In this document: one piece after another, positions 9,221 to 17,395 of the stretch
Numbering within the stretch: position 1 is the first letter of the stretch
Layout: the number at the start of each line of letters is the position of its first letter
Source of the DNA: Cognatishimia sp. WU-CL00825
Lineage (GTDB): Bacteria > Pseudomonadota > Alphaproteobacteria > Rhodobacterales > Rhodobacteraceae
DNA length: 64,000 nucleotides
Assembly (NCBI RefSeq): GCF_040364665.1
Contig: NZ_BAABWX010000001.1
Coordinates: 310,001 to 374,000 of the forward strand
Direction of reading: 5' to 3'
Made by a program: the position numbers and the translations under genes
The notes under the pieces: generated by a model
Told to the model about the DNA's origin: nothing
The model's database searches: none
What the model saw: only the letters and a program-made list of their open reading frames with translations

Positions 9221-9558
9221 GTGCGCCGCGTGTCAGATCAGCAGCACCGCCAGAGCCGGTGTTTGAAGCGCCTTGGCATGCGGAAGTGTTTGCGCTGACG
9301 GTCAATTTGAATGAGCGCGGGGCCTTTGACTGGCTAGAATGGACAGAGTGCTTGGGCAAGGCCTTAGCAGAGCAAGGCGTTGCAAACGAGCTTGATGGCG
9401 GGGATGATTATTTCACCGCCTGGGTGATCGCGCTGGAAGAGATGTTATCGGCAAAAGGCATGGCGGATGCTGCTGTATTGAAAGCGCTGAAAGAGGCGTG
9501 GACGCAGGCCTATATGAACACACCGCATGGAGAGCCGGTGAAGTTGGATGGTGGGTAG
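9217..9558 (+). CDS. Nitrile hydratase accessory/activator protein
   Basis: Protein of 113 aa similar to the N-terminal helical part of the beta subunit. In cobalt-type systems the equivalent protein (P14K/NhlE type) carries the alpha subunit and delivers cobalt by subunit exchange. Family blocks are FEAPWHAEVFALTVNLNERG, WTEWLG-type residues and DDYFTAWVIALEEML. The ATG at 9217 overlaps the beta-subunit stop. The C-terminus is short (GEPVKLDGG). Its presence supports a functional cobalt enzyme. Confidence 0.9.
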   Translation: MSAPRVRSAAPPEPVFEAPWHAEVFALTVNLNERGAFDWLEWTECLGKALAEQGVANELDGGDDYFTAWVIALEEMLSAKGMADAAVLKALKEAWTQAYMNTPHGEPVKLDGG

Positions 9559-9645
9559 GGGGGCGAAGGGCCCGATTGAGTTTAGTAAATTTATGTCTGC
9601 TTTGAGTCCATATTGACCAATTCTGCGATCTGCACGAGTGGCAGC

Positions 9646-9702
9646 TATTGCGAAAGCGCTAGGCTCGACACCTCGGCCCACTTCCGGCTATATTTCGCAA
9701 TA
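9646..9702. promoter_or_regulatory. Inverted repeat TATTGCGAAA...TTTCGCAATA
   Basis: A perfect 10-bp inverted repeat (TATTGCGAAA at 9646-9655, TTTCGCAATA at 9693-9702) with a 37-bp spacer lies upstream of the DUF2267 gene. The right arm and following bases, TTTCGCAATAACTG, recur exactly at 25281-25294 in the divergent livK/ScfR promoter region. A shared regulator site is possible. Nothing else recognisable lies between 9559 and 9730. Confidence 0.4.
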
Positions 9703-9730
9703 ACTGAATGTGTGTGAGGTGAGACCGTCA

Positions 9731-10189
9731 ATGCCGATGCCTTGGACATACCGCCACGCTTCCAAAGAGTGGCGCGCCTTTCTGGATGATGTGAAGGAGC
9801 GCATGTCTCTCGAATCCGACAATATGGCGTATACCGCTGTAGATGCGGTTTTGCTGGTCTTTAGACGTCGCCTGACAGCACAACAGGGCCTGGCATTCGC
9901 AAGTGTCCTTCCGGCCGTTCTTCGCGCGATTTTTGTAAAGGATTGGGATGTTTCCGAACCGCCGGTTCCATTTGTGGAGCGGCAGGCGCTCACGAATGAG
10001 GCAAAGCAAGTCCGCGTGAACCACAACCTAACACCAGACAACGCAATTGAAGCGACAGCCTGGGCAATCCGACGGTGCACCGACAATAGGGATTTCGAAA
10101 GAGTGCTGATGCAGTTACCCGACGAGGCCGTGGCGTTCTGGCATGTCGATGTCCAAGACCCTTCGGAGCTAGACCTGAGGATAATTTAG
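9731..10189 (+). CDS. DUF2267 domain protein
   Basis: Cytoplasmic protein of 152 aa matching the DUF2267 family: MPMPWTYRHASKEW, then YTAVDAVLLVFRRRLT, LPAVLRAIFVKDWD and a second block ending LPDEAVAFWHVDV. The ATG at 9731 has a good GAGGTGAG ribosome site; an upstream in-frame start is less likely. The fold is helical with two related halves. No biochemical function is known. It stands alone between the nitrile hydratase operon and a convergent membrane-protein gene. Confidence 0.85.
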   Translation: MPMPWTYRHASKEWRAFLDDVKERMSLESDNMAYTAVDAVLLVFRRRLTAQQGLAFASVLPAVLRAIFVKDWDVSEPPVPFVERQALTNEAKQVRVNHNLTPDNAIEATAWAIRRCTDNRDFERVLMQLPDEAVAFWHVDVQDPSELDLRII

Positions 10190-10295
10190 CGGCGAACGCG
10201 GACGTCCCAAATGAGACCTTGAATGTCAGATTCGTCCCGCTTAGCGGTCATATCGTAAGATTGTGAACCCCGTATTCTCAACAACTAGATATTGC

Positions 10296-10691
10296 TCACT
10301 CATCCACATCATCAATGTCTGCCTGACCGGACAGTTGGCGGCGCACGAGGCTCCAGCTGAGGCCGATGCCCAAAACGCAAGAGAGCGAGAAGATGCCAAG
10401 CCACGTATTGAGGGCGCGGTTTTCCAACGTCAGGATGCCCCAGTCATAAAGCACCCATAGTAGGGCGGCGACTACGGCGAGAATCAAAAACATGCCAAAG
10501 CCACCGATCGAGCGCAGAGTGGCGCGAAGGTAGATGATGTAGCCAATTGTCAATAAGAGGGCCATGAGGACCGTCACCGGCAGCTCTTCGGCGTAGTTCA
10601 TCATGCTCCAGCGGACAAAGTTATAGTCCGATGGGTTGAAGGTCACTGCCAATAGAAGAAAGGCGAATATCCATCGCAGGAAAAAGCCCAT
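10296..10691 (-). CDS. DUF6524-like four-helix membrane protein
   Basis: Integral membrane protein of 131 aa with about four hydrophobic segments: the N-terminal FFLRWIFAFLLLAVTF, then LPVTVLMALLLTIGYIIYL, FGMFLILAVVAALLWVL and TWLGIFSLSCVLGIGLSW. It resembles the DUF6524 family of alphaproteobacteria. The ATG at 10689-10691 follows a GGGGGA ribosome site. The conserved NPSDYNFVRW segment follows the first helix. A perfect palindrome ATTTGCGCAAAT lies 27 bp upstream. The function is unknown. Confidence 0.75.
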   Translation of the reverse strand: MGFFLRWIFAFLLLAVTFNPSDYNFVRWSMMNYAEELPVTVLMALLLTIGYIIYLRATLRSIGGFGMFLILAVVAALLWVLYDWGILTLENRALNTWLGIFSLSCVLGIGLSWSLVRRQLSGQADIDDVDE

Positions 10692-10717
10692 CTGGTCCCC
10701 CAATGTTTTTCTAAAGC

Positions 10718-10729
10718 ATTTGCGCAAAT
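10718..10729. promoter_or_regulatory. Palindrome ATTTGCGCAAAT
   Basis: A perfect 12-bp palindrome sits 27 bp upstream of the DUF6524-like gene start. Eleven of the same 12 bases recur at 7861-7871 before the nitrile hydratase operon. It is a candidate dimeric regulator site; the protein is unknown. Confidence 0.4.
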
Positions 10730-10776
10730 TTGCGGTGCGTGTCTAGGGCTTAGGGGGGGGACGGGCGATTTTTACG

Positions 10777-11076
10777 TCAGAGCGTGACGAGTTTGTCGTC
10801 AGATTTGCTCCAGGAAAAGATCCTAAAACTGCGGTATTGTGGATTATACAGTGGGTCTTTTTGAACAATATCAATGACATCGTCAAAATCGCAGCCTTTT
10901 ACAATCCACATGCCGCCTGAATAGGGCGCGCCGGGCATGGGGCGCATATTGCCAGCGATCTTAATGCGGTTTTCGTTCTCTTGCAGAAAGGCGTGATGGG
11001 CGTCGCGGTGTTCGCGCCGGTGGCTGATCATTTCAGGCTCGTCTTCAAACAATACAACCCAATACGCGTTTGGCAT
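10777..11076 (-). CDS. YciI-family protein
   Basis: Protein of 99 aa with a YCII-like ferredoxin-type fold. Family features are the N-terminal strand YWVVLFEDEPEM, the HR-EHRDAHHAFL helix with conserved His residues, GNMRPMPGAPYSGGMWIV and the late DVIDIVQKDPLY block. The ATG follows a GGGAG ribosome site. YciI-like proteins are proposed small enzymes or sensors; the reaction is unknown. It is divergent from purA. Confidence 0.85.
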   Translation of the reverse strand: MPNAYWVVLFEDEPEMISHRREHRDAHHAFLQENENRIKIAGNMRPMPGAPYSGGMWIVKGCDFDDVIDIVQKDPLYNPQYRSFRIFSWSKSDDKLVTL

Positions 11077-11266
11077 ACCTATACTCCCTCACTCGATCAG
11101 AGTAACGCGCATTTTTGGCCACGAAAGGTCCAGATTGTCCACCTGTGTCAGCCCAGTGTCTGTGGAAAATGCAGAATTGCAACGCAGAATGCGCGATTAG
11201 CGGTTTCCCAAGCGGCACACTGTCGTTACAAGGGCGCGGGTTTGACATCTGATTTAAGGACCGGAC

Positions 11267-12562
11267 ATGGCCAATGTTGTCGTCGTAGGCGCCCAGTGGG
11301 GCGATGAGGGTAAAGGTAAGATTGTAGACTGGCTCAGCGAACGCGCTGATGTCATCGCACGTTTCCAAGGTGGGCATAATGCCGGCCACACGCTCGTCAT
11401 TGACGGCAAGGTTTACAAACTGCACGCGCTGCCATCCGGTGTTGTGCGTGGCGGTAAGCTGTCGGTCATTGGTAATGGCGTGGTTTTGGATCCGTGGCAT
11501 CTGATGAAAGAGATTGCTACCGTTCAGGAGCAAGGTGTTGAAATTACACCCGAAACCCTGATGGTCGCGGAAAATACACCGTTGATCTTGCCAATTCACG
11601 GCGAGCTGGATCGCGCACGTGAAGAGGCTGCAAGCAAGGGCACCAAGATCGGCACCACCGGTCGTGGCATTGGTCCAGCGTACGAAGACAAAGTGGGCCG
11701 TCGCGCGGTCCGCGTCGCTGATTTGGCTGATCATGCCACACTTGAAGCGCGGGTTGACCGGGCCTTGCAGCACCATGATCCGCTGCGCAAAGGTCTGGGT
11801 ATCGAGCCGGTTGATCGCGATGCGCTGGTTGCGCAGCTTAAAGAGATTGCAGGAAAGATTCTGCCATTTGCAGCGCCTGTTTGGAAAGTTCTGGCTGAAA
11901 AACGCAAATCCGGTAAGAGGATTTTGTTTGAAGGCGCACAGGGCGCGTTGCTGGATATCGATTTTGGCACCTATCCGTTTGTAACGTCATCCAATGTGAT
12001 TGCAGGGCAGGCGGCAACTGGTGTTGGCGTTGGTCCAGGTTCTATCGACTATGTTTTGGGCATCGTGAAAGCCTATACAACCCGCGTCGGCGAAGGCCCG
12101 TTCCCAACAGAATTGGAAGATGAAGACGGCAACCGTTTGGGTGTGCGTGGCCACGAATTTGGCACCACAACTGGCAGGAAGCGTCGCTGTGGTTGGTTTG
12201 ATGCCTGTCTGGTACGTCAGACATGCGCCACATCAGGTATCACTGGTATCTCTTTGACAAAGCTTGATGTTTTGGATGGGTTTGAAACGCTGAAAATTTG
12301 TGTGGGCTATGAGCTGGACGGCGAGCGTCTGGATTATTTGCCGACAGCGGCGGATCAGCAGGCGCGTTGCACGCCGATCTATGAAGAAATGCCAGGTTGG
12401 TCTGAAACCACAGAAGGCGCTCGCAGCTGGAACGACCTGCCAGCCAATGCGATCAAATATGTCAAACGCGTTGAAGAATTGATTGAGTGTCCGGTAGCGC
12501 TGTTGTCGACTTCTCCAGAGCGGGACGACACCATTCTTGTCACTGACCCTTTCGCGGATTGA
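11267..12562 (+). CDS. purA: Adenylosuccinate synthase
   Basis: Makes adenylosuccinate from IMP, aspartate and GTP, the first committed step to AMP. It has 431 aa, the normal length. The GTP P-loop is [12 protein letters not shown] near the N-terminus, the switch region [10 protein letters not shown] follows, and [14 protein letters not shown] is the IMP-binding block. It starts ATG with an AAGGA ribosome site and a possible TTGACA -35 element about 30 bp upstream. The small DUF2842 gene follows by four bases and is probably co-transcribed. Confidence 0.98.
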   Translation: MANVVVVGAQWGDEGKGKIVDWLSERADVIARFQGGHNAGHTLVIDGKVYKLHALPSGVVRGGKLSVIGNGVVLDPWHLMKEIATVQEQGVEITPETLMVAENTPLILPIHGELDRAREEAASKGTKIGTTGRGIGPAYEDKVGRRAVRVADLADHATLEARVDRALQHHDPLRKGLGIEPVDRDALVAQLKEIAGKILPFAAPVWKVLAEKRKSGKRILFEGAQGALLDIDFGTYPFVTSSNVIAGQAATGVGVGPGSIDYVLGIVKAYTTRVGEGPFPTELEDEDGNRLGVRGHEFGTTTGRKRRCGWFDACLVRQTCATSGITGISLTKLDVLDGFETLKICVGYELDGERLDYLPTAADQQARCTPIYEEMPGWSETTEGARSWNDLPANAIKYVKRVEELIECPVALLSTSPERDDTILVTDPFAD

Positions 12563-12566
12563 TCTG

Positions 12567-12806
12567 ATGGCTTTGTCCTACAAAGCCCGTCGGCGCTGGG
12601 CAGCCTTTATCCTTTTGGTGGGGCTGCCGATCTATATTATATTGGCGACGGTACTTGCGACGGCGGTTGTTGGATGGTTTGGCCGTCCCGTCTTTTTGTT
12701 GCAGTTGGTCATCTATGTGGTCTTGGGCATTGCCTGGATCTTACCGTTCAAAAAGATTTTTCTTGGGGTTGGACAGGCAGACCCCGATGCGCCGAGCGAC
12801 GAATAA
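12567..12806 (+). CDS. DUF2842 membrane protein
   Basis: Small membrane protein of 79 aa with two helices: WAAFILLVGLPIYIILATVL and LLQLVIYVVLGIAWILPF. It begins MALSYKARRRW, the DUF2842 pattern. It starts four bases after purA ends, and a T-rich terminator follows, so the pair forms a two-gene unit. Function unknown; restricted mostly to alphaproteobacteria as far as I know. Confidence 0.85.
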   Translation: MALSYKARRRWAAFILLVGLPIYIILATVLATAVVGWFGRPVFLLQLVIYVVLGIAWILPFKKIFLGVGQADPDAPSDE

Positions 12807-12817
12807 CAATTAAACAG

Positions 12818-12847
12818 AACCGCGACAAAAGGGTGGCGGTTTTTTTA
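12818..12847 (+). terminator. Terminator after purA-DUF2842
   Basis: AACCGC pairs with GCGGTT across a 12-base loop, followed by a run of Ts on the plus strand, just after the DUF2842 stop. Confidence 0.7.
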
Positions 12848-12918
12848 TGTCCGAAGCGAAGTTAGTGCCAATAACGCGAGAGTGAGAACCCTTTCGTCGG
12901 ATCCAAAAAATGACCGTA

Positions 12919-13464
12919 TTATTGAATGAAAGTGACCTCCGACGAGGTGACTTGGCTCAAGATTTCGCCAGTGTTGACCGCTGTATATATTGACCTTGGT
13001 GGCCGTGCGACTTCGTTGATTTTGCGGCACACCCAGTTTCTAGCCTCCATTGATTTTAGCGACTGAGATAAAGCGCGATCCGTTATCGGTGACAAATTCC
13101 GTTTGATTTCTATGAAATGGTGCGGAGTATGAAGGGATGCCAAAACGGGTAACGTCCACGAGCGTCGCAACAGATCTTGGTCTTCTCGTTTCGAAACTTT
13201 GTTGATTTGATGAGCAAGTTTTGCGGCGGAGGTCCCAATTTGCGTAAGTCGGAATTCTGGACGCAGTGGATGACCATAGCCAGGGTTTCGCTCGAGCAAT
13301 CCTAATGCGATCAGATGATCCATACTTTGTGCGAAAGCAGTTCTGCTTGCGCCTGTTGCCGCCAATAGCGCGGCCTGCCGACCGGGGGTCCCAGAGTGCA
13401 GTTGCGAAAGAATAGGCAAAGCCCAAGCTCTTGAAGTGATGTTGACAAAAAGGTCAATGTACAT
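12919..13464 (-). CDS. Tandem HxlR-type winged-helix regulator
   Basis: DNA-binding regulator of 181 aa built from two HxlR-like winged-helix units. The first (about residues 1-85) contains SRAWALPILSQLHSG and the helix SRTAFAQSMDHLIALGLLER. The second (about 90-181) repeats the pattern with RRSWTLPVLASLHTP, TDRALSQSLKSMEARNW and a wing before YTAV. Usual HxlR proteins have one unit and dimerise, so this looks like a covalent pseudo-dimer. It has no Cys or ligand domain that I can see. It is divergent from a VOC-family gene with a perfect 13-bp inverted repeat between them, suggesting autoregulation and control of the VOC gene. Confidence 0.8.
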   Translation of the reverse strand: MYIDLFVNITSRAWALPILSQLHSGTPGRQAALLAATGASRTAFAQSMDHLIALGLLERNPGYGHPLRPEFRLTQIGTSAAKLAHQINKVSKREDQDLLRRSWTLPVLASLHTPHHFIEIKRNLSPITDRALSQSLKSMEARNWVCRKINEVARPPRSIYTAVNTGEILSQVTSSEVTFIQ

Positions 13465-13468
13465 AAAG

Positions 13469-13481
13469 TATAGTTACTATA
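13469..13481. promoter_or_regulatory. Operator TATAGTTACTATA
   Basis: A perfect 6-1-6 inverted repeat lies five bases before the regulator start and 22 bases before the VOC gene start. It fits the AT-rich, ACTAT-containing sites of HxlR-type regulators. It overlaps the likely core promoters of both genes. Confidence 0.55.
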
Positions 13482-13503
13482 TATTTATTAAAAAGGAAAG
13501 CCT

Positions 13504-13884
13504 ATGTCGCTCATTTCAGTAGATCAGACGATTACCATCGCAATGTCAGTCAAAGATCGCCATGTCAGCGCGAAGTGGTATGAAAACATGTTGGGTTTTG
13601 AACAGCTTTACCACGCAGACGAAGCGGGATGGTCTGAGATTAAGACAAACACAGTTGGTGTTACAATTGGTCTTGGTGAGCATACCAAACCTGCACCAGG
13701 CAACTGTGTCCCAGTTTTCGGGGTCGCTGATTTGGATGTTGCGCGACAAAAGCTGGAGCGGGCCGAAGTAAAGTTCGATGGAGAGACGGAAGTTGTTGAA
13801 GGCATGGTCAAAACCGCTACGTTTTACGATCCAGATGGAAATGCGCTGATGCTTGCTGAAGATCTGACAGCGGGAGCAAACTAA
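13504..13884 (+). CDS. VOC (glyoxalase/bleomycin-resistance fold) protein
   Basis: Vicinal-oxygen-chelate-fold protein of 126 aa. Two beta-alpha-beta-beta-beta units are visible: ITIAMSVKDRHVSAKWYENMLGF and then PVFGVADLDVARQKLERAEVKFDGE, ending ATFYDPDGNALMLAEDL, the usual DPDGN block. An AAGGA ribosome site precedes the ATG. The substrate is unknown: VOC proteins act in aldehyde, xenobiotic or dioxygenase chemistry. The divergent regulator and shared operator suggest it is induced by its substrate. Confidence 0.85.
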   Translation: MSLISVDQTITIAMSVKDRHVSAKWYENMLGFEQLYHADEAGWSEIKTNTVGVTIGLGEHTKPAPGNCVPVFGVADLDVARQKLERAEVKFDGETEVVEGMVKTATFYDPDGNALMLAEDLTAGAN

Positions 13885-14029
13885 GAGAGTCAATCATCGC
13901 TGCATCGAAAAGCACGGATTTGGCGAAATCACATTGGAACTCCACAGATCTGCAATGCTTATGCTTGGACCTCTGCGTCTTCGTGTCGTGTGTCGGAGTT
14001 GAGTACTTGAGACTTGACTATTTTCAGAC

Positions 14030-14058
14030 AAAAAAACCGCCGCTAGTTGCGACGGCTT
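14030..14058 (-). terminator. Terminator of acidic protein gene
   Basis: On the minus strand CCGTCGC pairs with GCGGCGG (one G-T wobble) around AACTA, followed by a run of seven Ts. It lies 22 bases after the stop of the gene at 14081-16042. The 195 bases between 13885 and 14080 hold no other recognisable element. Confidence 0.75.
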
Positions 14059-14080
14059 TCTTTGTTTTAGGTTTAACCCC

Positions 14081-16042
14081 TTAGCTTGCTGCGCGGTCGC
14101 CGGGTTTGAAATTGATGCTTTCGGAAACGGTGAACCGACCGCCTGCGATCTTTTCGATTTTCTTGTCGCGCAACAACTGGCCAAAGCTGCGTAGGCCTGC
14201 CTCGCGTTCAAAGCGCTGTTCGCCAACTTGGTAAGCAAGGCGCATGACCATTGGGCGGGAGAAGCGATTGCGGCCTTCGACGAAGGTCAGATAGGATGCT
14301 GCGGCTTCGAGCACTTCGGGAAGCTGCGTTGCACCCATGTTTTCGGCGAATTCCACGAAATCGCTGCTTTCCGCATTGGCTTCGATCGCTGCGAGATCCT
14401 CAGGGGATACGCGGCGCGGACGGACGCCGGATGCTGGATCAGCCGTCGGTGTGTCGCGCGCAGCGTCGCTTGCATTGATGCGTTGTGCAGGCACCAATTT
14501 CAACGGAGCTGCAGATTTACGCGGGCTGGCATCTGACGTGTCGTCGCTTTTGCCACGGGGGCGCACAACGCTCTCTAGATCATCGCGGTAAACTTCGGAA
14601 TGGTCGGTCTTTTTCAATGATTTACCAGCAGCTTTTTCTGCTTTTGTGGCGGCAACAGCAGCGCGCAGATGCGCGATTGCGCTGCGACGACGGTTGCCTT
14701 CTGGTTCGTCCAGCTTGGTATTGGTTTCGTCGATCAGTCGATCTACCGCACCTTCTTCTGGCGCAGCTTGATCCAATTGCGCGCGGGCCTTGCGGTTACG
14801 GCGTGCAGGTTTGACGGGCTTTGCAGCCGCCGGGATCGGTGAGTCAGTGAGGTCAATTTCAGCGTCGACTTCGGCCAGCTCGGCCAGCAGGTCTGCCTCG
14901 TCCTGATCAGACAGGTCGGTTGCGGCAGGCGCATCGGCCTCTGCGAGCGGAGCGTTGTCTTCGTCGGTTTCTTCTTCCAAAGCGCCATCGGCAACGGCTT
15001 TGTCAAAGTCCGCACGTTTCATGCGAATAATACGGGCACGTGGCTTAACGGGTTCTGGTGTTTCGTCTTTGAGAATCTCTGGAGCTTGGATATCGTCTTC
15101 GAGCTCGTCGATGCGGTCGTTGTTGTCTTCAGAAATGTCTTGCGAAGTTTCAGCAGCAAAGACCTCTGCAGGAATGGAACTGTCAGGGGCAGGCTCGTCC
15201 GCATGCTGATCCTCGATGAAGTCATCTTCATCATCATTTTCGGTTTCGACACGTGAGACAACGGCACGAATGCGACGCAGTTTGGCTGCGATGCTGTCTT
15301 CTTGTGGCGCGTCTTCCACTGGGGCGCTCTCTTGGCGGATTTCCGCAAAGTCGGCGACACTGTCGGGCTGATCTTCTTCGCTTGCTGCGATGATATCGAA
15401 GGCTTCTTTAAACAGGTTTTCGGACTCTTCGGTGACCTCTAACGGTGCGGCCTCTGGAATATCATCAGTTGTGGGTGCGTTGTCTTCGAGTTCTGCGATC
15501 TCGGAGATCATGTTGTCGTCGTCAAGATCAACGGTTTCGACGATTTCCATTTCTTCTTGCGCAGCCGCAACGACGTCTTTGACGAGAGGCTCTTCGTCCT
15601 GAGGCTCGGCATCAAACGCTTGCTCTGATGTGGTGTCATCATCGGCTGTTTGGATGATCACCTCTTGCGGCTCGGGCGCAAAATCGGTGTCAAGATCTAG
15701 TGCGGGAACCTCGGGTGTCGCGGGCACCATAGCCTCGGCAACTGGGGGCTCTGCAATGGGCTGCTGGGCTGGTTCGATGGGGGCGGGATCTGTTGCGCTG
15801 AGTACAATTGCACCACCCTCGTGACGCGCCTGAACACGGCGTTCAATCTCGCGTTCCGCGATGCGTGTCAGCATTTCAGCGTCGGGGGTTGGCGGCTCGG
15901 CACCAAAATACCGGTCGTCTGCGGCCAGATCCCGGAAATATTCGGCAATCGCCTTCATTGTATCAAAGGACTCGTCAAAGCCCTCAAGGGTACAGGAGAA
16001 TGTCCCGTAAGAAACTGTTAGTACTTTGTTGTTGGCAACCAT
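14081..16042 (-). CDS. Large acidic conserved protein with ordered ends
   Basis: Protein of 653 aa, not assigned to a characterised family. The N-terminal 75 residues are ordered and look conserved (VLTVSYGTFSCTLEGFDESF, then MKAIAEYFRDLAADDRYFGAE). Residues from about 80 to 560 form a low-complexity, strongly acidic Ala/Pro/Glu/Asp linker with scattered basic patches. The C-terminal 95 residues are ordered and basic (FVEFAENMGATQLPEVLEAA to FGQLLRDKKIEKIAGGRFTV). There is no signal peptide or membrane helix. An AAGGA ribosome site precedes the ATG and a terminator follows. Such architecture suits a scaffold or nucleic-acid-associated protein, but this is inference. Confidence 0.7.
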   Translation of the reverse strand: MVANNKVLTVSYGTFSCTLEGFDESFDTMKAIAEYFRDLAADDRYFGAEPPTPDAEMLTRIAEREIERRVQARHEGGAIVLSATDPAPIEPAQQPIAEPPVAEAMVPATPEVPALDLDTDFAPEPQEVIIQTADDDTTSEQAFDAEPQDEEPLVKDVVAAAQEEMEIVETVDLDDDNMISEIAELEDNAPTTDDIPEAAPLEVTEESENLFKEAFDIIAASEEDQPDSVADFAEIRQESAPVEDAPQEDSIAAKLRRIRAVVSRVETENDDEDDFIEDQHADEPAPDSSIPAEVFAAETSQDISEDNNDRIDELEDDIQAPEILKDETPEPVKPRARIIRMKRADFDKAVADGALEEETDEDNAPLAEADAPAATDLSDQDEADLLAELAEVDAEIDLTDSPIPAAAKPVKPARRNRKARAQLDQAAPEEGAVDRLIDETNTKLDEPEGNRRRSAIAHLRAAVAATKAEKAAGKSLKKTDHSEVYRDDLESVVRPRGKSDDTSDASPRKSAAPLKLVPAQRINASDAARDTPTADPASGVRPRRVSPEDLAAIEANAESSDFVEFAENMGATQLPEVLEAAASYLTFVEGRNRFSRPMVMRLAYQVGEQRFEREAGLRSFGQLLRDKKIEKIAGGRFTVSESINFKPGDRAAS

Positions 16043-16189
16043 TGGATTCGGGTCCTTTGCACTACTCAGAGCCTGTTTACCATGTCGAGGGTGGCCAAAC
16101 GTGACCGATTCTGTGCCTTTGAGCGTATCATTTTAGGGCTAAAATGGGGCAAGGTCGCTATCACATATCTGTCGATGGGGGAGATTCGC

Positions 16190-16864
16190 GTGATTGTTCA
16201 GAGTTTGGAGACAGTTACGCTGGTTGGTGCTGGATTGGCGACAATCGCGGAAATTGCCCGTTGCGAGGCGCTGGGGCCAACTTTGGTGGCGGCGGATGGC
16301 GGCGCTGCGCATTGTTTGGCGGCGGATAGAATGCCGGATGCGGTGATTGGGGACATGGATAGCTTGGGTGCGCTGGCGGCACAGGGCATCGCGTCAGAGC
16401 GGCTTCACGCAATTCCTGAGCAAGACAGCACAGATTTTGATAAGGCGCTGCGCAATATTACGGCCCCTCTGGTTTTAGGGGTCGGGTTTTGCGGCGCGCG
16501 CATGGATCATCAGCTCGCCTGTTATAATGTCTTGGTGCGCCAGCCACACAAGCGCTGTGTGTTACTGGGCGATACCGATGTCGTGTTTCTTGCTCCGCCA
16601 AATCTGAAGCTGGATTTACAACCGGGTACGCGGGTGTCGTTGTTTCCATTGGGATTGGTCGAAGGGGTGTCGGATGGTTTGAAATGGCCTATCGCTGGTT
16701 TGAATTTTACACCTGATGGGCGCATTGGCACATCCAACGCGGCCCTAGGACCCGTTGAGATCTCTGTGACTGGTCCAAAACTATTGGTGATCTTGCCTAG
16801 GTCCGAGCTGGAAAACGTGGTGCAGGCTTTGCTTGCAACGCCCGGTGCTTGGCCCGCTCTCTGA
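16190..16864 (+). CDS. Thiamine pyrophosphokinase
   Basis: Transfers pyrophosphate from ATP to thiamine to make thiamine diphosphate, 224 aa. Family motifs are VAADGGAAHCL, DAVIGDMDSLG, the ATP/Mg motif QDSTDFDKAL and GVGFCGARMDHQLA. I chose the GTG at 16190, seven bases after a GGGGGAG ribosome site; longer in-frame starts upstream add residues outside the family. It is divergent from the acidic protein gene. Its 3' end overlaps the tail of a decayed DMT transporter gene on the other strand. Confidence 0.85.
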   Translation: MIVQSLETVTLVGAGLATIAEIARCEALGPTLVAADGGAAHCLAADRMPDAVIGDMDSLGALAAQGIASERLHAIPEQDSTDFDKALRNITAPLVLGVGFCGARMDHQLACYNVLVRQPHKRCVLLGDTDVVFLAPPNLKLDLQPGTRVSLFPLGLVEGVSDGLKWPIAGLNFTPDGRIGTSNAALGPVEISVTGPKLLVILPRSELENVVQALLATPGAWPAL

Positions 16865-17251
16865 GTTTAAAAGAAAGCCTGGCGCTGACACTGATGAGAA
16901 TGCCGAGGGCGGCGATGCCATTGGGCAAGTCACTGAAAATCAGAAAGCCAACCAGAGTAGTGATGGGAATTTCGATATAGGCAAATGGTGCGGGGGCTGC
17001 GGATGGTACAAATTGCAGGGACCATGTCACCTTTAGATGCGCTATGGTGCCAAACAGGCTGATCAGAAAAAGCAACATAAGTGAGTTCCAAGTTGCACGT
17101 GTCCTATAAAACATTCGAGGTGAAGCGCTTGGCCAATCAGAGGGCAGGGCAAAAGAAACGCCGTTGCCAAGGTGCCGCAGATAAACTGAATGGCGTTTGC
17201 GCTATTTTCGCGCGGCTTCATAGGCGGGGAGGCCCGCGCTGACCAACTGGC
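16797..17251 (-). pseudogene. Decayed DMT/EamA transporter
   Basis: Remnant of a ten-helix drug/metabolite transporter. The intact C-terminal part (about 100 codons, 16797-17114) contains LMLLFLISLFGTIAHL, TWSLQFVPSAAPAPFAYIE and LIFSDLPNGIAALGILI, which match the last three helices of EamA proteins. Further upstream on the minus strand another frame (about 17212 down to 17100) reads ENSANAIQFICGTLATAFLL, so a frameshift lies near 17100. The N-terminal half is missing. The tail overlaps the thiamine pyrophosphokinase gene by 68 bases. It is very unlikely to make a working transporter. Confidence 0.7.
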
Positions 17252-17344
17252 TCATTTTTTAAGATAGTAGCAGTGCTCGCAGGCAATATTGCATCGCGGA
17301 CAAATGGGGTTGCTCACGATGTTGGATGCGGTTGGCTGGTTCAT
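17252..17344 (-). CDS. Cys-rich mini-ORF with CX3CX2C motif
   Basis: A 30-codon frame upstream of the decayed transporter encodes MNQPTASNIVSNP then ICPRCNIACEHCYYLKK and stops at a TGA. The CNIACEHC part has the CX3CX2C spacing of radical-SAM iron-sulfur sites, and the following YYL-K resembles what follows that motif in sulfatase-maturase-like enzymes. Four closely spaced Cys could equally form a zinc knuckle. There is no clear ribosome site. It may be a gene fragment left by the same rearrangement, or a chance frame. Confidence 0.25.
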   Translation of the reverse strand: MNQPTASNIVSNPICPRCNIACEHCYYLKK

Positions 17345-17395
17345 ATTCTGTTTCTGACGCTTACTGACGGCGTCGTTTTAGGAGGGTATGGGGCG

